Positions 10,553 through 19,975 of a stretch of 64,000 nt of DNA are shown in pieces; the stretch's first letter is position 1, and each line of letters begins with the position of its first letter. A program made the translations under genes and the position numbers. The stretch comes from Hortaea werneckii. Lineage: Eukaryota; Ascomycota; Dothideomycetes; Mycosphaerellales; Teratosphaeriaceae. The stretch is taken from assembly GCA_037044905.1 (NCBI GenBank), contig JBAOKB010000177.1, forward strand, positions 124,001 through 188,000, read 5' to 3'. Below the pieces are notes generated by a model. It did not search any database. It saw only the letters and a list, made by a program, of their open reading frames with translations, and had not been told where the DNA came from.

Positions 10553-10908
10553 ACCTTTCTGCTCGACAAACCTCACACATCTCATTTGCCTACCTACACA
10601 AGTATATGGTGTCTCTGTTCCGCCCCACGCGCAAGCGAAAATGGATGAGACAGACAAGGGGGTCAAGCGAAGGGAGGAAAGGGGGGGCGAAAGGTAGTGG
10701 TAGTAAAGATCCTCGTATGCTTTTATAGGGTCGTATCAACTTCATATCATTCTATTTTCCCTGCTTCCTCTCTCGTAATAACATTATTCACATACATCTT
10801 CTCCTTCTCCCGCGTATAAGCTTCTTCCCATGCTCTACACTCTCCTTTCCACTCCCCACAAACAAATCGAGCTCTATTTGTTAATTGTTAACAAACCCCG
10901 TGGGGGGT

Positions 10909-10943
<35 letters not shown>
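10909..10943. repeat. Poly-G tract, 35 nt
   Basis: An uninterrupted run of 35 G follows a shorter G6-T-G run. On the minus strand it is a C tract in the 3' flank of the histidine phosphatase gene. The length may be misjudged by sequencing, but a tract of this size can form G-quadruplexes. Confidence 0.85.
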
Positions 10944-10944
<1 letters not shown>

Positions 10945-10993
10945 GGGAAAGAAGGCGCATTAGGAGGAGGGTCGGAAGGAAGGATGAAGGAAC

Positions 10994-12908
10994 TCAATAA
11001 ACCGACTCCCGAACCCCACGTTCCCTCCTCTCCTCTTCCTCTTCAATCTCCCTCCTAACCCTCTCCGCCCTCTCTTCCTCTCTCAACCTCACACTCTCCT
11101 CCGCCTCCCTCTCAGCTTCCGCTTCCCGCATCAACGCCTCCTCGGCCTCTAGCACCTCGCGGCGGACTTTGCCGGGGATAACCTGCGCCCCGCCTTCATC
11201 CTCCAACTCCCTCTCCTCTTCGTCCGCAATGCCGGCATCCCTTTCCTCCCCTTGTCCATGCCCATCACCGGCGGGTGTCCGGGAATAGAGTTCCTCCGGC
11301 TCGTCGCCTAAGGCGTCCGCATGCCGACCCCGTCCCATCCCGCTCTCACGCACCCAGCGCTCGATGTCCTCCGGAAGCGTAGGTTTCCTCTGCGGCGGCA
11401 TGGTCCTCGCCTTTCCGTCGGAAGCGTGTTTCTGGGCGAGAGCATTCTGGAGGGCAGCGGGACGCACACCGCCTGTTTCGCCGGTCGGACGGCGGAAGTA
11501 CTCGGTGTCCGGAGCGGCGGTGCCGGCGTTGGTGGCGGGCGGCGTGAAGGTGGCGTCGGTGTTGGCGGAGGCGAGGATGTCGGACTCGTTGCGTTCGTGC
11601 GGGGTGTTGGTTCCGCTGGAGGAGCCGCTGCCGTCGCGACCCGGGTGCAGGAGGTAGGAGGCCATTGTTGCGGGGGAGGGGCGTTGGGGGAGGGGGATGT
11701 TTTGAGGGGGTCGGTGATGTTCGGTAGGGGTATCATTGTTGCTGGTTGAGGGATGGGAGGGTTCGGCTTTTGAGTTGTCACCGGTAGTGGTGGTATGTTT
11801 TAGGGATGAGGCGGTGGTGTTGGTTTCACGGGAAGGTTGTTTGTCATTAGTTCCGTCTCCGGGGAGGTCATGCAATGTTGGTGCTGGGGTGGCGTTCGCA
11901 GCGGGAGGTAATTCCACAGCAGGCACAGCGTTCGCTCGTTCTGCCTGCTCCTGCGCGACCTTCCGCCGAGGATACTTCCCATGGTCATGATCGCAGCCGC
12001 CGACACATCCTCCCCATTTTCTCGGTGGGATCCCCGGACTGACCTGTTCCTGCTTCATAAAAGCCGAGAGGGTATTCCGCCGTAACGGATCCTGAATATT
12101 CCGATCTTCCTTCGCCTCCAGCGCTCGTTGTCGCTTAAGCTCGCTCCATGTCCGTAGGTTGCTCTCCATCATATACTTGCCGTGGCCCGCCCCTTCCTCG
12201 TCTTTCCGCCGCATCACGACAAACTCGCAGTGTCCGACATTCCGCAGATCTTCAAAGTATTCGACACTCCAATGATACCACTTCATGAGGAAAACGCGGG
12301 TCATGAGACCGTGTGTTACGAGCACGCAGACAGAAGGAAATGACTCGTCGCCGAACTGTCGCCACAGGGACTCGTTGAAGCCGGAGATGCGATCATAGGC
12401 ATCGGCGGCACTCTCGCCATTCGGGATACGGTAGAAGAAGTGGCCGTAGTCGGCACGCTCGGCCCACATACGTTCCATCTCGGCGCTGCAGGGCTGGAAG
12501 TTGCCAAAGTCCTGCTCTCGTATCCGGGGCTCTTCATAGACGGCTTTGACGTGGGACTTGTCGAAGTGGGAAGGTGAGCCATCTCGAAGATCGTTCGGGT
12601 CGGTCAGGGTCGAGAGGAGGCCTTCGGTGGTTTCGCGGGTGCGTCGGTAGGGGGAGGTGTAGATCTGGAGGGTATCGTCCGGGGTCAAGAGGGTGCGGAG
12701 ACGACGGCCGGCTTCTTCTGCCTTGGGTTGTTAGACGTCAGGCGGGTTGTCAATCACAATCACAATAACAGACGAAGCTCCTTACCTGTCGCCACCCTTC
12801 TTCGGTGAGTTTGACCCGGTGATCCGGGATCATCTGGTGGATCTCGCGGTTTCGATTCCCCTCGGATTGGGCATGCCGGATGAGGATGATGAGGCGTGGT
12901 TTACCCAT
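10994..12908 (-). CDS. DET1-like histidine phosphatase family protein
   Basis: This is a two-exon gene. Exon 1 is 12786-12908 (41 codons, MGKPRLIILIRHAQSEGN) and exon 2 is 10994-12721. The 64-bp GT-AG intron is in phase 0, giving 616 aa. The RHG-type motif is RHAQSEGN, with H12 the expected phosphohistidine, and the second catalytic His lies in VLVTHGLMTRVFL. The arrangement matches the phosphoglycerate mutase-like family that includes yeast Det1, implicated in sterol transport (family knowledge). After the ~230-aa catalytic core comes a long Pro/Thr-rich region and a Glu/Arg-rich coiled-coil tail, so the protein is much longer than a simple enzyme. Exon 1 is needed for the catalytic His and is missed if only the longest frame is read. 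It is head-to-head with the PRKRIP1 homologue. Confidence 0.8.
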
Positions 12909-13302
12909 CTTGACGTGGGCTTGATAGATAGGAGAAAAGGAGATGAATTAGGTGGCAACGAAAGGAAGACACATGTAAGGCGATGCGAGTTGGACAGTAA
13001 AGTATGTGAATATATACAGTAAGGTAAGTCAGTCTCTATCCGGTTGTCAGTGAATGTCCCGCGCTTTTCTGACGTCGCCCCCGCCCCATCCGTCGGCGGT
13101 TACGTCCAGCGAGATGCTCGATGCATCCCCGCCCTCGAGTCACGGGGCTGAGTAACTCATCTTCAACCTGAATCGCGCCCGGAATTCCCTCGTCCCTCTC
13201 ATACATACTCTACATCAAGTTTCCTATCCCACAACCCTTCTTTCTTACCCACGCCACCCACCACCCCACATACCTCAGGGGCAAAAGAAAAAAATTAAAA
13301 CC
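12909..13302. promoter_or_regulatory. Divergent promoter, DET1-like / PRKRIP1-like
   Basis: These 394 bp lie between opposed ATGs. They contain a TGACGTC element (13070-13076) and GGTGGCAAC (12951-12959), one base from the yeast PACE consensus. Both are short and could be chance. Confidence 0.5.
13070..13076. promoter_or_regulatory. CRE-like TGACGTC site
   Basis: The heptamer TGACGTC matches the core of the CREB/ATF-type bZIP site. It lies within the 394-bp divergent promoter. No binding evidence is available from sequence alone. Confidence 0.35.
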
Positions 13303-13950
13303 ATGCCCGAACCAACCCTCGACCACCGCTCCCACCGCCCCATCAAAAAACCCCGCCCCAACACCAACGACCCGCACACCCAACACCAAGCGCACATCTC
13401 GACCCTCTTCGCGCACCCAGACCGACCCATCCACATCCCCTCCCCCTCCTCCCCAACCGCCACAGGAGGCCCCGCCGCACCCCCCGAAATCGTCACCAAC
13501 GTCCAAGGATCCTCCGCCGGCGCGGGATCCGGCGAATTCCACGTGTACAAAGCCTCACGACGGCGGGAGAATGAGCGGTTGAAAGCCATGGACGAGGCGA
13601 ATGAGCGGGAAATCCGGGATCGGGAGTTTGAGGACCGGGTCGGGGAGATGCGACGGAGGGATGAGGAGGTGTTGAGGCGGAATCGGGAGAAGAGGGAGAA
13701 GGCTAGGGCGCGGAAGAGGAAGGGTGGGAAGGGGGGTGGGGGTGGAGCTGGGGGTGAGGATGGGAAGGAGGACGGGAATGCGGGGACGAAGAGGAAGTTG
13801 GGGCCTGCGAGGGTTGTTGGGGCGGGAGGGCAGGAGGGGGAGCGGGAGGACGGGAGGATGGGTCAGAAGGATGGGGACCAGGATGTAGGGGAAGGAGGTA
13901 AGGACGGTGCGGAGGGAGGAGGAGGGATCACGATCCACGACGACGATTGA
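13303..13950 (+). CDS. PRKRIP1 (DUF1168) family spliceosome-associated protein
   Basis: The 215-aa product has the family core at residues ~85-150: EFHVYKASRRRENERLK followed by an Arg/Glu helix (REIRDREFEDRV) ending in a Lys/Arg tract. This is the DUF1168 signature of PRKRIP1, which binds in the active human spliceosome C complex (family knowledge). The N-terminal 80 residues are Pro/His-rich and the C-terminal 65 are Gly/Lys/Asp-rich low complexity ending in HDDD. A single exon runs from the ATG at 13303. It probably works in the nucleus. Confidence 0.85.
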   Translation: MPEPTLDHRSHRPIKKPRPNTNDPHTQHQAHISTLFAHPDRPIHIPSPSSPTATGGPAAPPEIVTNVQGSSAGAGSGEFHVYKASRRRENERLKAMDEANEREIRDREFEDRVGEMRRRDEEVLRRNREKREKARARKRKGGKGGGGGAGGEDGKEDGNAGTKRKLGPARVVGAGGQEGEREDGRMGQKDGDQDVGEGGKDGAEGGGGITIHDDD

Positions 13951-14704
13951 AAGGATCCCGCCTAACGCGGGGTTTTAAGAAAGAAGAAATCCGGCCGTCG
14001 AGTGGAAAAGATGAAGCATGTAACGAGATACCCCCACAGAGGAATAGAAAGAAACGGTGAAAGCAAACTAAGGCTTGGACTTCCTTCAAACATTCCTTCC
14101 CCCTCTCCCAAGCCCTGCCTCTCTCTCACCACCTTTCCCCCACACAGATCTGTAGCTTTGCGCCGAAACTGCCGAGAGCCAAACATGACTCTATCTTCGG
14201 ATGCTTCTTGTATCTTACCCTAGGGAAGTTGGCAGATGCAGGGATAAGAGACCAGCAACAGGGGAAACAAGAAAGGGAGGAAGGGAGTGTAGAAAAAAGG
14301 CAAGAGCGGACTATCCAGAAAAAGAGTCTCCTCTCGAACCTTCCCTTCGTCCCAAACATCTACATTGGTACGATATGAGATGTGGTATTGAATTAAGGAG
14401 CCCGCTGTCGGCTACAATGACGGCTAGAATGAATAAAGGGGAGTGAGGGTATTTGTTACAATCTGATATATTTCCCATTTTTCATTCTCTTTCCTTTCCC
14501 TCTCCTTTTGCCAATGGGCAGCAGTCCGATTTGCTGCCTGTGGATAATTTGCACACAACGCCTAAGAAAGACAAGAAAAGAAAACACACCCCCCAAAAAA
14601 GACTTCCTACGGAATTTGATCAGACCCGGATCAAAAACCTCATATCCCTCTTCTTCAAGACAGAATTTGAAGGGGCAATGTGGCAGTAGTAATTCCTCAA
14701 AACC
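13951..14704. other. Convergent 3' region, PRKRIP1-like and PPxY membrane protein genes
   Basis: About 750 bp lie between two stop codons. I see no coding frame with a recognisable domain; overlapping frames on both strands are low complexity. It probably holds both 3' UTRs. Confidence 0.5.
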
Positions 14705-16045
14705 CTACTGCGGCACACCCCCCTCCGACTTCTGCGCCTCCCGAACCACCTCCCCGAGCGCCTTCACCATCTCCCCAATCCGCTCCCCACCAATCAGGTA
14801 CATCTCGGCAAGCACGACATGGAACCCGACGAACGCGACGGCCAGCTGCGCCATGACCATCTTGACGTACAACTTCACCAGCCGCAGACGCGCAGCGCTG
14901 TCGAAGGACCGCCAGGCTTGGACGAAGAGCGCACGGCTAGCTCCGCGGACGGAGGGGTTGATGGCCTCGGAGACGATGACTTCGCGGTCGAAGGGGACGA
15001 GGGGGGTTTCGTCTTCGGGGAGGAGGGTGGCTTCCAGACGGGTCAGGGTGACGGAGGCCGGGAGGAGGACGGCGAGGGCGACGAAGAGGGCTGTGGTGGG
15101 GACTGCCAGGAGGCGGAGGAGGTTCAGCATCATGGCGCAGCCTTGCTTGTGCGGGGATGCGTCGTCGGAGATGCTGTCTGGGTGGCCGTGGGGCTGGGCG
15201 GCCATCATATCGGGGCCTAGACCCATGGCGATGGCGACGGCGAGGGGGAGGATGAAGGTGGCTTGTTGGGCGACGGCATGGACGAGGGTCGGGAGGAGGA
15301 GGACGCGGCATTGCTTCCTAGGCACGAAACGGGCGAAGAGGGATTTGTTGGTTGGGTGCGCGATCATGCTGTGGGTCCAGAGCATGTGGACTCTCATGAG
15401 CGCCAGGCTGGTGAAGATGTAGCAGAGCGCGTTGCCGAAGAGGCCGAAGCCGAGGAAGGATGCGAGCAGGTTGGTCACGAAGCCGTGGAGGGCGTGGTAG
15501 AGGATGCTGGCTCCGAGGCCTCTCCAGCGAGCACGGAAGCCACCGACGCTGTGGAGCAGGCCGATAGTGGAACGGATGGAAGCCGTGACGGGCTTGTGGT
15601 CGATGACGGTGATTTCGACATCCTCGTTGTCGGCGGGTTGAGCAGGTTGGTCCCTGGCCATAGCCTCAGAAGGCAGGAGACCTTCCTTCTCGTCCTTGCG
15701 TGGCGCATCTGGCTCGTCTGCGTATGCTTCCTCGCTGTACGCCGGCGGTGGTAGATCGTCCTTGGATGCAGGTTCGATGATGGCGGTAGTCGATGGGGAC
15801 TCGATCATGGCCAGGCTCGCCATGACTTCGCCCACGGTGTAGCGGATGGAGGCGATGATGAGCAGGATGATGAAGCCTGTAATCAGGATAGGCAACATCT
15901 CTCCGGGCTTGATATTCATCTTCGGGGGGTCATGCTGCTCGAAAGCGGCGGCCCCATCATGGGATGGTGGTGGTTGGGCGAAGTGTACCTGGGCGTGGTG
16001 GAGGCCGCGACGGGCGAGGTGCCCGACGGCAGCGTTCATTGACAT
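14705..16045 (-). CDS. PPxY-containing multi-pass membrane protein
   Basis: The open frame starts at a non-ATG codon at 16135; the first ATG, at 16045, gives 446 aa. A membrane segment lies at ~51-68 and four or more further hydrophobic segments follow in the C-terminal two thirds. Between them a cytosolic-looking acidic loop carries PPPAYSEEAY at ~99-108, which contains a PPxY motif, the usual ligand of WW domains in Rsp5/NEDD4-type ubiquitin ligases. The central phrase VGGFRARWRGLGASILYHAL is the most family-like part. I have seen relatives in other ascomycetes but know no established function. It could be an Rsp5 adaptor or substrate (inference). It is head-to-head with EAF. Confidence 0.7.
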   Translation of the reverse strand: MSMNAAVGHLARRGLHHAQVHFAQPPPSHDGAAAFEQHDPPKMNIKPGEMLPILITGFIILLIIASIRYTVGEVMASLAMIESPSTTAIIEPASKDDLPPPAYSEEAYADEPDAPRKDEKEGLLPSEAMARDQPAQPADNEDVEITVIDHKPVTASIRSTIGLLHSVGGFRARWRGLGASILYHALHGFVTNLLASFLGFGLFGNALCYIFTSLALMRVHMLWTHSMIAHPTNKSLFARFVPRKQCRVLLLPTLVHAVAQQATFILPLAVAIAMGLGPDMMAAQPHGHPDSISDDASPHKQGCAMMLNLLRLLAVPTTALFVALAVLLPASVTLTRLEATLLPEDETPLVPFDREVIVSEAINPSVRGASRALFVQAWRSFDSAARLRLVKLYVKMVMAQLAVAFVGFHVVLAEMYLIGGERIGEMVKALGEVVREAQKSEGGVPQ

Positions 16046-16556
16046 TCTGGTGGGGATGCTGCGAATACAGCAATTAATGTGTGGGTGATGAACAAAGGGA
16101 ACAAGAAGTCGTGGTAGAAGGAGAACAAGAAACAAGGAGAGATGATGAATGAAGTCGGATTGTAGGTGAGGACGTCACCCCAAGTGGTTGCCTAAGTTGC
16201 CGGCGCCTGAGGCTGTTGCGTGGCTGAGCCGATGGGCGGGCTGAGCGGGCTGAGCGGGAACCGCCTCGGATCGTTCAGCCGATCGTGCGAGTCTCAATCT
16301 ATTCTCGGCTTAACTCCAATCTCCGAGACGGGCCCAGGCTCCCGAGGTCGGCTCAACTGTCCCGGGGCGCCCATGGGTGTGGGAGTGGGACAAGCTGATG
16401 ATGGGGCATGGCGCATGGGTGATGGTGAACAAAGACATCCATCCCTTTTTCCCCTCCGAGACATGAACATGAATCCCACCAGTTACGAGAGACCGCAGCA
16501 ATGATATCGTGATATTTGCCTCCGCTTTCTTGCCGTAAATCGTCATTACCGCCATC
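16046..16556. promoter_or_regulatory. Divergent promoter, PPxY membrane protein / EAF
   Basis: These 511 bp separate two opposed ATGs. They contain a GACGTCA element (16171-16177) and a short tandem GGGCTGAGC repeat near 16237-16258. No gene is seen. Confidence 0.55.
16171..16177. promoter_or_regulatory. CRE-like GACGTCA site
   Basis: This is the reverse complement of TGACGTC, the CREB/ATF-type core. It lies 126 bp upstream of the membrane protein ATG. It is the second such site in a divergent promoter in this window. Confidence 0.35.
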
Positions 16557-18185
16557 ATGGCCGCCGCAGCAGCGTCCACCCAACCTTTTGATCTCTCCAA
16601 GTCCGCCAGCTTCCCCATTCGGCTTGGAAACAGCATTACCCAGTCGCCCGATGCAGCCGATCCATATGTGAATCTCCGCTACAATTACAAGCCCAAGTCA
16701 TTCGCTCAAGACGCATCCGGTCGTATAAAATCCATTACTTCGAGTCAAAATAAGGCCGTTACACTTGACATCCAAGATGGGCAATGGTCCTATGATGGAA
16801 GGCCAGCACAAGATGTCGGAGACAACTATGTCCTTATATTGCGTGGCGAAGGATCGAAGAAAGAGGCAGTGCTGGAGAGGATACACACGGGATATGAATT
16901 CAACCTGACCAGTACACCTAATGAGGCAGACAGCGAGGCACTAAGGAGACAATACCCACATTTGGAGGATGCAGGACAAGCAGCGGACGGTGAGGATCTG
17001 TTTGGCGACGAGGCCAACGACGAGGAGCCATTGGATCCCAGCAATCCGTTCGACTATCGCCATCATCTTAACACCGCCCTCGCAGACCACCACAACAAAC
17101 AACACGAACCACCACCCAGCTCGAAACCGACCCCTCGCTCTCAACCTACCCGTCCAGCATCCTCCACACCGCTCGCCCGGCCCACTCACAAACGCCAACC
17201 GAGCAGTAACCTCTTCACCCAGCAACCCAAGAAACGCAAACCACCCACCTCTGACGCGCCTACACCTTCCCAAACCAAAGAACCCAGCCCCAAGAAACCC
17301 AAACCCGACTCACAGCAATCCAAAACCTCCCCGTCCACATCATCCCGCAACAACAACAACAAACAACCCCCCTCCACCACCCACAAACCCCCCGAAATCC
17401 GTCTCGACCGCCAAGCCTCCTCCGCGCACCAGCACACTCTCTCCTCCTCGTCCCCTGCTCCTCCTCACGAAGCAGAAGACGAAGACTCCGCTTCCGAGGA
17501 GTCTGGCGGGGAACTGATCCTAGAGAACGACGAGTCCAACTCCACCTCGCGATCCCAAGGGAATCATCATCATCATCCCCCCATCACCCAGCATCAAGGC
17601 ACGACAGCGAGTAAAGGCCAAGCGAGGAACGCAGGCGCGATGTCCCTCGCCCTGTCCGGCCAACTTGGCGGGATGGAGCAGGGAGGTAATTGTGTGGGAG
17701 GGGGTGGAGGGGGGCCGATAAGTCTCCGCTCTGCGGCTTCGAGTCCCGCGTCGCGGATGGACTCCCCGGCGAACACTACTTCCGCTGGTAGAGGGATGGG
17801 GAGGCATGCGGACGGTCGTGGGGCTGAGATTGATCTCGGTGGCGATGATGAGGGGGAGGAAGACCGGGAACGGGGTGGTGGTGGATGGGAGGGAGACAGA
17901 CGGGGACACGGTGAGGAAGGTGACGAGGAGGAAGACGACGCGGATGTCGAGGACTTGGAATTGCCTAGTCCGGCGAATGGGACTGCGGGGCCGGATGAGA
18001 GGGGTGGAGGGGATAGAATGGTGGGGCAGCAGGAGCAGGAAGAAGAGGAAGAGGATGATTTGGATGCGCAGCTTGCGGCTGCTATGGCGCAGGATGATAG
18101 TGGGGTGGGGACGGGTGGAGGAGGGATGGGTGAGCACTTTGTTCAGCAGGAGGAGGAGGAGGAGGAGGAGAGTGAGGAGGAGTAA
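16557..18185 (+). CDS. EAF-type transcription elongation factor
   Basis: The 542-aa product opens with the EAF N-terminal domain (residues ~10-125). It has the family layout of a compact beta-rich module with SFPIRLGNSI, LRYNYKPKSF, a short acidic stretch and NYVLILRGE...AVLERI. In animals EAF partners ELL to stimulate RNA polymerase II elongation (family knowledge); a nuclear role is inferred here. Residues ~180-540 are Pro/Ser/Gln/His-rich, with a putative basic nuclear signal near ~225-245, and end in a near-continuous Glu run. The ATG at 16557 begins directly after the divergent promoter. It is read as one exon. Confidence 0.75.
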   Translation: MAAAAASTQPFDLSKSASFPIRLGNSITQSPDAADPYVNLRYNYKPKSFAQDASGRIKSITSSQNKAVTLDIQDGQWSYDGRPAQDVGDNYVLILRGEGSKKEAVLERIHTGYEFNLTSTPNEADSEALRRQYPHLEDAGQAADGEDLFGDEANDEEPLDPSNPFDYRHHLNTALADHHNKQHEPPPSSKPTPRSQPTRPASSTPLARPTHKRQPSSNLFTQQPKKRKPPTSDAPTPSQTKEPSPKKPKPDSQQSKTSPSTSSRNNNNKQPPSTTHKPPEIRLDRQASSAHQHTLSSSSPAPPHEAEDEDSASEESGGELILENDESNSTSRSQGNHHHHPPITQHQGTTASKGQARNAGAMSLALSGQLGGMEQGGNCVGGGGGGPISLRSAASSPASRMDSPANTTSAGRGMGRHADGRGAEIDLGGDDEGEEDRERGGGGWEGDRRGHGEEGDEEEDDADVEDLELPSPANGTAGPDERGGGDRMVGQQEQEEEEEDDLDAQLAAAMAQDDSGVGTGGGGMGEHFVQQEEEEEEESEEE

Positions 18186-18773
18186 GTAGATGGAGGCTCA
18201 TGATGCGGAGGGTCTTTGCTAGTCGAGGTGCAGGTGGACGGGCCTTGCATCACTCGGTTCAGAAGCTATTTGACGGTGTTTATGGTCTGATCTGTTAATT
18301 CTAAGATGTTACGCTCTTGGACCAGGCGGATGCGTTGGCGCTTTCCGAGGGGCTTTCTACGTGATCAGGTGCTTGGCAGGATGACATTTGACCTTAGTAG
18401 GCTGGTCAGGATCTCATTTGATTATGATCACCAGAATTTATGCTTCCTTACAGTCTGACCAAGGCTGTCAACGTCCATTGTGGTAACGAGATATCCAATG
18501 CCCTTCAATTTGGGTGCTTGGTCCACGCGCATGTCTGAGAACAATTGGTTCCGCGATCCCGGCCCCCCTAGTTGTAATTGTTGAGCTGCTTTGATGCGGA
18601 CTATTGGGCCGATGACTGGTGGTTTGAAAACTCCCGACCGCGATCTAGTTGTTGCCTCGGTACCACTGATCTTGGGCAAGTTGCGACGCCGTTATGTCTA
18701 CAATGCGGGCGACGATGCGATGGCTACCCAGTCAATCAGGAAAGTCTACTCCTTGGACCAACCCTAGATAACC
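18186..18773. other. Convergent 3' region, EAF and membrane protein B
   Basis: 588 bp lie between the EAF stop and the stop of the first 145-aa membrane protein. No gene is recognisable. Confidence 0.55.
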
Positions 18774-19211
18774 CTAAGCCTTCTCCTCCATCGAGACTCC
18801 TTCGTCCACCTGCAAAGTGGGCTTATTCCAGCGGTTTGTGAGATAGGAGGCCAGGGCGAATACGAGGATTACAAAGCCTCCAGCATATAGCACGTCCGCC
18901 ACTCGCACTTCATACGCACCGGCCTTTCCACAGTGGCCTCCAATCGAATCGTAGATGTCGAAGAGCATTTTGAAGCTCAGAGAAAGCCCGACTGATGAAG
19001 CAGGATTTGGACCCTCGCCAACGAGAAATCGCGAACTTATGAGGCATGCGACGGACCAGATGGCGGTCCAGATATACACTCTGCCAATCGGCGAGGTGCA
19101 TAGGTAACGTTCTAGCAGGCTCGGTATCGTGCAAAGAACGACGAGAAACCCGTAGATTGGTAGGATTTCTTTGCGCAACCACGTTCGTAGGCTTTTGCGG
19201 CGGTCCGACAT
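18774..19211 (-). CDS. 145-aa four-segment membrane protein, tandem copy B
   Basis: This single-exon protein starts MSDRRKSLRTWLRKEILP. It has about four hydrophobic segments and no signal peptide. It is a clear paralogue of the next gene upstream: both are 145 aa, begin (A)SDRR, and share E-x-LP-x2-GF, SP-x-G-x2-Y-x-WTAIW, LIS-x-R, ADV-x-YAG and a final EKA. The 3' ends also share CCCTAAGCCTTCTCC and the promoters share a block. I recognise no family. A membrane-embedded accessory protein is the most that can be said. Identity with its twin is low enough that the duplication is old or fast-evolving. Confidence 0.75.
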   Translation of the reverse strand: MSDRRKSLRTWLRKEILPIYGFLVVLCTIPSLLERYLCTSPIGRVYIWTAIWSVACLISSRFLVGEGPNPASSVGLSLSFKMLFDIYDSIGGHCGKAGAYEVRVADVLYAGGFVILVFALASYLTNRWNKPTLQVDEGVSMEEKA

Positions 19212-19537
19212 TTTATTATGGCTTCAGATGATATAGCGATGGATTTCTTTCGCTGGAGTGACAACAGTCAAGGAGTGGGCAAGTAGGAACCGAATGCGTT
19301 TCTCTTGTCCGTTCCGTTACATCATAACGGAACATGGAGGCGGTTAAGCGGCACAGCCACCCACACATTGCCTCGAGAGGCATACCTCCTACTAAATTGT
19401 GATCTATGTCAAGGCGATAATCACATTTCCTCCTCAAGTCAGCGCCTCTCGCCGCGAAATGCTTCCAGCGACTATCTCGTGCGAACACCGACTACCCGAT
19501 TCGGAAGGTACCATGCCCCCAACAACCCTATCTGACC
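19212..19537. other. Spacer and promoter of membrane protein B
   Basis: 326 bp separate the two tandem 145-aa genes. It holds the duplicated promoter block and no other gene. Confidence 0.6.
19317..19362 (-). promoter_or_regulatory. Duplicated promoter block, copy B
   Basis: TTACATCATAA (19317-19327) and GCGGCACAGCCACC (from 19348) recur in the same order upstream of the sister gene. It lies ~106 bp before the ATG at 19211. TTACATCA resembles a bZIP (C/EBP-ATF type) site. Confidence 0.55.
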
Positions 19538-19975
19538 CTAAGCCTTCTCCGCCTCTCTGCTCTCATCCTCTGCCGGCAAAGCTGGCGAATAATCCATCCG
19601 GACTCGAGTCGCGAGGATATAGCAGTTTGTCGCGACAGCAACAATGCTAAAAAGCCCCGCATATACCACGTCTGCTAGCCTGACACTCGCCTCCGTCCCG
19701 TTCGCCTTCTTGTAGAGATCCCAAAGCATCAATACACTCTGCATCCATCCGGATCCAGCCACGTAGAATGGACCATGTCTGTAAAGGCAGCGGAGACTGA
19801 TCAGGGACAGGGTAAACCAGATAGCGGTCCAGACGTAGAGGGTACCGAGCGGGGAGAACCATTGGGAAGATATGAGGTAGCCCAATGCCAAATAAACAAC
19901 GTAGACGAAGCCGCCAACTGGCAGAGCCTCTTGCCAGAGTGCTTGCGAGAAAATGATACGGCGATCCGACGCCAT
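19538..19975 (-). CDS. 145-aa four-segment membrane protein, tandem copy A
   Basis: The product begins MASDRRIIFSQALWQEALP. Hydrophobic segments lie at ~20-38, ~42-62, ~74-86 and ~99-120, with a polar, acidic C-terminus ending EAEKA. It is the sister of the gene at 18774-19211; conserved phrases include SP-x-G-x2-Y-x-WTAIW and DV-x-YAG. No known domain is seen. The start at 19975 is an ATG preceded by the shared promoter block. Same strand, same size and matching flanks show a tandem segmental duplication. Confidence 0.75.
   Translation of the reverse strand: MASDRRIIFSQALWQEALPVGGFVYVVYLALGYLISSQWFSPLGTLYVWTAIWFTLSLISLRCLYRHGPFYVAGSGWMQSVLMLWDLYKKANGTEASVRLADVVYAGLFSIVAVATNCYILATRVRMDYSPALPAEDESREAEKA

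Larger units (their letters stand above)
10316..10993. other. Convergent 3' region with simple repeats
   Basis: The UBE2O-like gene (+) and the histidine phosphatase gene (-) end towards each other here. No gene is seen. The stretch holds an A8G-type repeat (~10519-10552) and a long G tract, so both transcripts probably end within it. Confidence 0.6.
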
